A stretch of DNA of 38,119 nt from Chryseobacterium gleum. GTDB taxonomy: Bacteria; Bacteroidota; Bacteroidia; Flavobacteriales_D; Sanyastnellaceae. The DNA lies in NCBI GenBank assembly GCA_945869405.1, contig CAMBPD010000005.1:1-38119 (forward strand). The letters run 5' to 3'. The translations under genes were made by a program, and so were the position numbers. Positions 34,319 to 38,119 of this stretch are shown one piece after another; within the stretch, counting starts at the first letter, position 1; every line of letters starts with the position of its first letter. The notes under the pieces are model-generated. The model had not been told where the DNA came from, ran no database searches, and saw only the letters and a program-made list of their open reading frames with translations.

Positions 34319-35701
34319 TTACTCTTCGTTAAAGTCTTCAGCTACAACATTCTTTCCACGTCCCAGGTAGCTCATCACACAACGGAATCCGATGTATGAC
34401 TTGGCTGTATCCTGATATTCGTATGAACGAGTGCCGTTCTGAATAAAATACCCGATGTCCTTCCAGGAGCCACCGCGTATAACTTTTCTTTTCATGCTTG
34501 GAGGATCGTCTTGCTGAGCACGGTATTCGTATTCCGAACTCATGTCGTGCGTGAACTCGTAAACCGATTCATCGTAAGCTGTATTTGTCCATTCTGCTAC
34601 GTTACCCGACATACACCACAATCCGTAGTCATTGGCAGAGTATGATTGAACAGGTACCGTGTGGCAACCATTGTCCTCCACATAGTCTCCGCGCATCGGC
34701 TTAAAGTTGGCCAAGGGACACCCTAGGTTATTGCGGATGTATGGACCACCCCAGGGATAGGGTGATAATTCCAACCCGCCGCGTGACGCATATTCCCACT
34801 CTGCCTCAGACGGCAAACGGTAGCGCTGAACGAAGGGCTCACCAATCATGTATTTGAACTCATTGAGAATCTGTGTTCTCCATGCGCAGAAGGCCTGACA
34901 TTGACCCCATGTTACACCGACAACAGGATAGTCGTCGTAGGCAGGATGCCAAAAATAATTCTCTGTGAGGGGTTCGTTGAATCCGTAAGTAAAATCTGCA
35001 ACCCAGCAAAGTGTATCTGGGTAAATATTAGTTTGCTCTTCAATAATGAACTGAGCTCTGTCGCTGTGACCGCGAACCGAATGCAGTTGGTTGAGAGCGT
35101 TCACCTCACCATATTCCTCGTCCTTTCCCGCCTTCACGGCTGCACTCTTGTAGTCAATCCACCAATAGCGATATTTCATTTTTCGATTGTCTATTTCTAG
35201 ACGATCGTAAAACTTATCGGCTCCTTGCAAATAGAATTCGTTGAAGATATTCTCGAAAACATCCTCATTCTGCATGTCCATAGGCTCTTCCCAGTTCAAC
35301 ACGTAGCCTTTGTTAACGAACACTTCCCAATCCCGTCCATCGTCACGGTCAGGCTGCTTGTAACCCTCAACGTCAGCATTAGCAAGGAAATCTCGCATCA
35401 GAGAATCCCTTACATACTGAACGAACTGACGGTACTCGTTGTTCGAGATTTCAGTTTGGTCAATGTAAAACGCAGGCATTGTCACTGTTTTCGCCTTGTT
35501 GTTCAAGGCATAAGGGACATCCTGATCGCTCGGGCCCATAGTAAAGGATCCGAAATGAATGTAATTCATTCCATAGGGATTGATCTGTTCCCACTCCTCA
35601 GCGCGATAAGCACCAACGAGCTCTCCGTTTGCGCCATACTTGCAACTGGCGAAAACTGCGGCAATGATCAGAAACGATAACGACTTTTTCATGATTTCCA
35701 A
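34319..35701 (-). CDS. gldK: Type IX secretion system lipoprotein GldK (PorK)
   Basis: A 460-residue outer-membrane lipoprotein of the periplasmic ring. The signal is MKKSLSFLIIAAVFASC, with Cys20 counted from the track start; the fourth residue Met (35692) is an equally good start. The body is a formylglycine-generating-enzyme (FGE/SUMF1) fold. It starts with FGSFTMGPSDQDVP and FYIDQTEISNNEYRQFV, and ends with RLPSEAEWEYASRGG, YPWGG, GNVAEWTNTAYD and VIRGGSWKD. In this subfamily the fold is structural; I see no pair of cysteines like those of active FGE, so catalysis is unlikely. It is the first gld gene, preceded by porP and a 132-bp gap. Confidence 0.95.
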   Translation of the reverse strand: MEIMKKSLSFLIIAAVFASCKYGANGELVGAYRAEEWEQINPYGMNYIHFGSFTMGPSDQDVPYALNNKAKTVTMPAFYIDQTEISNNEYRQFVQYVRDSLMRDFLANADVEGYKQPDRDDGRDWEVFVNKGYVLNWEEPMDMQNEDVFENIFNEFYLQGADKFYDRLEIDNRKMKYRYWWIDYKSAAVKAGKDEEYGEVNALNQLHSVRGHSDRAQFIIEEQTNIYPDTLCWVADFTYGFNEPLTENYFWHPAYDDYPVVGVTWGQCQAFCAWRTQILNEFKYMIGEPFVQRYRLPSEAEWEYASRGGLELSPYPWGGPYIRNNLGCPLANFKPMRGDYVEDNGCHTVPVQSYSANDYGLWCMSGNVAEWTNTAYDESVYEFTHDMSSEYEYRAQQDDPPSMKRKVIRGGSWKDIGYFIQNGTRSYEYQDTAKSYIGFRCVMSYLGRGKNVVAEDFNEE

Positions 35702-35833
35702 TTTTAGTAAACAATCATCTCTAAACTCTATCTGTCGGTTTGTTTATTACTAAAAAATTTGTTTGAGGTATATTCAAGCTCTCAGTTCAAAAGCTGCATA
35801 ACGATGCTAGAACCAACTTAGTTTCATTTTATT

Positions 35834-36784
35834 TTACAGGAATCGAGGATTGCTGTGTCCAGCGCCATTATCGACCTGTTTAAACTTCATGCAATAGGTT
35901 ATAAAAATCTCGTGCGAGCCGGCTGAATAGTCTTTCAGCATGGAGGTTGTCACGTCATACGAATAACCCAGTTTGATACCATGACTCATGGTGCGAACAC
36001 CTTGATCTATGGCCGCGAAGTCCTTTTGGAAGCCTAGATACGGAGCAAGTGCATCGCCTAGACGGTAGGCTATACCACCCCAAAACATTTTCTTGAAAAG
36101 AACATCCGCGTTTATATCCAATTGCTTCGAAGAAGCATCCGTCTTGAAAAGTACGTTGGGACGTAATACTAAATCTGCCCCGATTGCTTTCTCATAACCT
36201 CCCATGACGTAGTAATGACGAGCCATTTGTATACCTAGGTCATCCAGATTAGGACCCGCAAGGTGGGTAGATGAAACACCAAAGTAGTATTGATTCGGCT
36301 TGTATACGTTGAATCCAAACCCTAAGTCTGCTCCTCCTTGAGATCTTTCACTCACCGGGATCGACGGATCACCCAAATCAATAAACACCCAATTGGCGCC
36401 TAGCTTAGATTGATACATGCCAATAGATGCTCCTACCGAGAAGAAGTTCCCGTTGCTTAGCGATAGGTGGTAAGATGGTGAAAAACGAACAACCGTATTT
36501 TGTTGCTGTCCCAAAACTTCTGAATAAATCGTTGTGCCAAAACCAATGTTTTGCTTCGCCCCGAACATGCCACTGTAGTTGAACAAGTATGTTTTTGGGT
36601 CCTTGTCCAAACCGTCCCACTGATCCCTGTGCAAGGCTGTAATGCAATGCATACGATCGAAGCCCGACATTGCAGGGTTTACAGACAAGCGATCGTACTG
36701 CCACATTGTGAATTGTGGGTCTTGTTGCGCTGAGACTAATAAAACACTGAAAACAAAGCTTATAGAGATTAATATTCTCCTCAT
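35834..36784 (-). CDS. porP: PorP/SprF family type IX secretion membrane protein
   Basis: A 316-residue outer-membrane beta-barrel of the PorP/SprF family. A signal peptide (ISISFVFSVLLVSAQ) is followed by the diagnostic QDPQFTMWQYDRLSVNPAMSG. Later blocks include NIGFGTTIYSEVLGQQQNTVV and HYYVMGGYEKAIGADLVLRPN, and an amphipathic C-terminal strand region ends the protein. PorP/SprF proteins work with the GldK ring and are needed for secretion of surface proteins. Its place directly upstream of gldKLMN matches the porPKLMN order of Porphyromonas gingivalis. The gap to gldK is 132 bp with no gene and no terminator, so cotranscription is likely. PorP and SprF are members of one family, so the symbol is by context. 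Confidence 0.88.
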   Translation of the reverse strand: MRRILISISFVFSVLLVSAQQDPQFTMWQYDRLSVNPAMSGFDRMHCITALHRDQWDGLDKDPKTYLFNYSGMFGAKQNIGFGTTIYSEVLGQQQNTVVRFSPSYHLSLSNGNFFSVGASIGMYQSKLGANWVFIDLGDPSIPVSERSQGGADLGFGFNVYKPNQYYFGVSSTHLAGPNLDDLGIQMARHYYVMGGYEKAIGADLVLRPNVLFKTDASSKQLDINADVLFKKMFWGGIAYRLGDALAPYLGFQKDFAAIDQGVRTMSHGIKLGYSYDVTTSMLKDYSAGSHEIFITYCMKFKQVDNGAGHSNPRFL

Positions 36785-36834
36785 AAATAATAGTTATTGC
36801 TTGGTTTGGTTTTCTAAAACAGGTTGCAAAAATG

Positions 36835-36863
36835 CTAATATAGTTGGTTTTTCAATTGGTCAA
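36835..36863 (-). promoter_or_regulatory. Candidate promoter of the porP-gldKLMN operon
   Basis: On the minus strand: TTG (36863-36861), 18-bp spacer, TATATTAG (36842-36835), about 50 bp before the porP ATG. The -7 box is a TAnnTTnG variant, not the full consensus, and no terminator is seen after the upstream arginase-like gene. Confidence 0.3.
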
Positions 36864-36934
36864 GAAAAAACGTTAAACTGGGGGATGTGCTCGTTCATTT
36901 TTTTTACTTCAGGTCTTCATTTCATTCAGGTTTA

Positions 36935-38101
36935 TTAGACCAACTTCTGATACGTTTTCCACCAGCGATCCGGCATCTCCTCTGTTGACGCTTGCTGAAA
37001 TTCTTCATATGCGCAGGGCACCAAATGATGCCGCTCGTATTTGGTTGCCATGCCTGCCGGATAAGGAACGTCCATCCACCAGCGATCGGTCAAATTGCTC
37101 TTGTAAAAAACTAGATCTTGCCCATCCTTGGTAATGGGCACCATATACTTGAAATAATCCGAATAGTCGCCAACCGGATAGTCACCCTTGCGTTGGCTAA
37201 CCCCCTCCAAAAAACACCAAATCATTTGGGAAGCCAAATGGCTGGTGTGGCCTCCCAAATCCATCAATGGATCCAATTCATAGAGCCCAAAAGAGGTCAG
37301 CTTATCGCTCATTCCGGCATAACGACATAGCTGAGCCGCCTGATCTCCATAAAAACCATTTGGTCCGGGGTGCGTCGTTCCCGGCGCCTCACCCATTCGA
37401 ATGGCACTCATATCCACAGATAAGATGTCTGCATTGCGAATAATGGGCTCACTCCACTGCATGCCCGATTGAATATCACCCAATCGGTGCGCGTCGAAAT
37501 ACATATTCCCCATCAACTCCAGTAGATCGCTTTCAACTAAGTAGCGCTGATGACCGATATTGCTGTAGTTGAAAAGATAGTTTGGTTTATGGAGAATCAC
37601 CTTGTTCAAGTAATTCTTCGATGATATCACACCATCGCTTTTGCCAAAGTCTAGACGGTAGTCAATGGTTACCAAGTTCACCGTTTGCTCCATGTGCTCG
37701 TAGGCTTGATAATTGGCGAACGTTAAATCTTGACTCCCCCCGAGAATAAGGGGAATGATTCCCCTTCGTAAAAGCACTTCGCAGGTTTGATTGAGGGCGT
37801 AGTAGGTGTCGCTTACTTCGTTTCCTGCTTTAATATTTCCGAGATCGATTACAGACAATGCGCCATCAAACCAGTGCAGCCTGTATAAATGGTTTCTAAT
37901 TGAATCGGGAGCGTCTGCGGCCTGGCAATCTGACGCCGCTCCGCGGTGTTCACAAACCCCAAGAATGGCGACCTTCTTGCCATCCAACTCCTGCATATCG
38001 CCGTCAAAAAAATGCACATGGTTCTCTACATGGGAGGGCAGTAATGGGGATGAGAGCCCATCACGGAACTCGCTCCGAGTCAAGAAAACCGAAATATCCA
38101 T
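36935..38101 (-). CDS. Arginase/formimidoylglutamase-like protein with altered metal site
   Basis: A 388-residue protein of the ureohydrolase (arginase) fold, from ATG 38101 (MDISVFLTRSEF). The track start at the window edge is a GTG that adds six residues, so the gene is probably complete. Motifs appear at the expected places but differ from the canonical set. GGSQDLT (121-127) replaces GGDHS, DYRLDFG (147-153) replaces DAHxDxR, and SVDMSAI (228-234) replaces SxDxDxxDP; YELDP (274-278) keeps the substrate-side glutamate. So some aspartates remain but several Mn(II) ligands, including both histidines, are missing. I recall similar GGSQDLT proteins in other Bacteroidota labelled formimidoylglutamase; activity is doubtful. 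It lies on the same strand upstream of porP, 150 bp away. Confidence 0.82.
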   Translation of the reverse strand: MDISVFLTRSEFRDGLSSPLLPSHVENHVHFFDGDMQELDGKKVAILGVCEHRGAASDCQAADAPDSIRNHLYRLHWFDGALSVIDLGNIKAGNEVSDTYYALNQTCEVLLRRGIIPLILGGSQDLTFANYQAYEHMEQTVNLVTIDYRLDFGKSDGVISSKNYLNKVILHKPNYLFNYSNIGHQRYLVESDLLELMGNMYFDAHRLGDIQSGMQWSEPIIRNADILSVDMSAIRMGEAPGTTHPGPNGFYGDQAAQLCRYAGMSDKLTSFGLYELDPLMDLGGHTSHLASQMIWCFLEGVSQRKGDYPVGDYSDYFKYMVPITKDGQDLVFYKSNLTDRWWMDVPYPAGMATKYERHHLVPCAYEEFQQASTEEMPDRWWKTYQKLV

Positions 38102-38119
38102 GTTGCGAAAATGGAGCAC

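Noticed and set aside
34319-35701. GldK as an active sulfatase-modifying enzyme
   Set aside because: The FGE fold is present, but the gene context and missing cysteine pair point to the structural GldK/PorK lipoprotein.

Overview
The window looks like chromosomal DNA of a Bacteroidota bacterium, most likely order Flavobacteriales. The evidence is a complete type IX secretion (T9SS) locus (porP-gldK-gldL-gldM-gldN), a T9SS C-terminal sorting domain, a PorV/PorQ-family barrel, the Bacteroidota families DUF2723 and DUF4290, a SecA of about 1,120 residues with the SEC-C zinc tail, weak Shine-Dalgarno signals, and several -7-like boxes of the TAnnTTTG type. I see no tRNA, rRNA, insertion sequence, prophage or CRISPR array. 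Most of the window is core chromosome.

Layout: (1) 1-2.7 kb: the 3' end of a secreted PKD/T9SS-sorted protein, a heptamer tandem repeat, then a methyltransferase and a 2-oxoglutarate/Fe(II) oxygenase on the minus strand. (2) 2.8-9 kb: a giant DUF2723 membrane protein, a TerC-family protein, and a solitary ftsZ. (3) 9.2-14 kb: DUF4290, then hemA-hemC-hemD (glutamyl-tRNA to uroporphyrinogen III), then a PorV/PorQ-family protein. (4) 14-16.5 kb: heme A synthase paired with an HMA-domain lipoprotein (minus strand), divergent from an EamA transporter. (5) 16.5-21 kb: rplU-rpmA, serS, then a coupled lipoprotein/TPR-protein pair. (6) 21-25 kb: class Ia ribonucleotide reductase (nrdB, then nrdA behind a 314-bp leader). 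(7) 25.4-30.7 kb: secA and a convergent ABC-F ATPase. (8) 30.8-38.1 kb: the porP-gldKLMN motor and anchor operon, with an arginase-fold protein upstream.

Functional themes: protein export (SecA to the outer-membrane T9SS with its PorV-like barrel and a sorted cargo protein), heme and respiratory assembly (hemACD, heme A synthase, a candidate metal-binding lipoprotein), and core growth functions (FtsZ, NrdAB, SerRS, L21/L27).

The most unusual items are: an in-frame GC-rich palindromic repeat inside a methyltransferase gene whose C-terminus and stop codon are also made of a heptamer repeat; an arginase-fold protein lacking part of the canonical metal-ligand set next to the T9SS operon; a possible structured RNA plus 10-codon ORF in the nrdA leader; two overlapping mini-ORFs immediately upstream of secA; and a recurrent TAnnTTyG box close to start codons that suggests some leaderless mRNAs. 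None of these could be tested against databases here.
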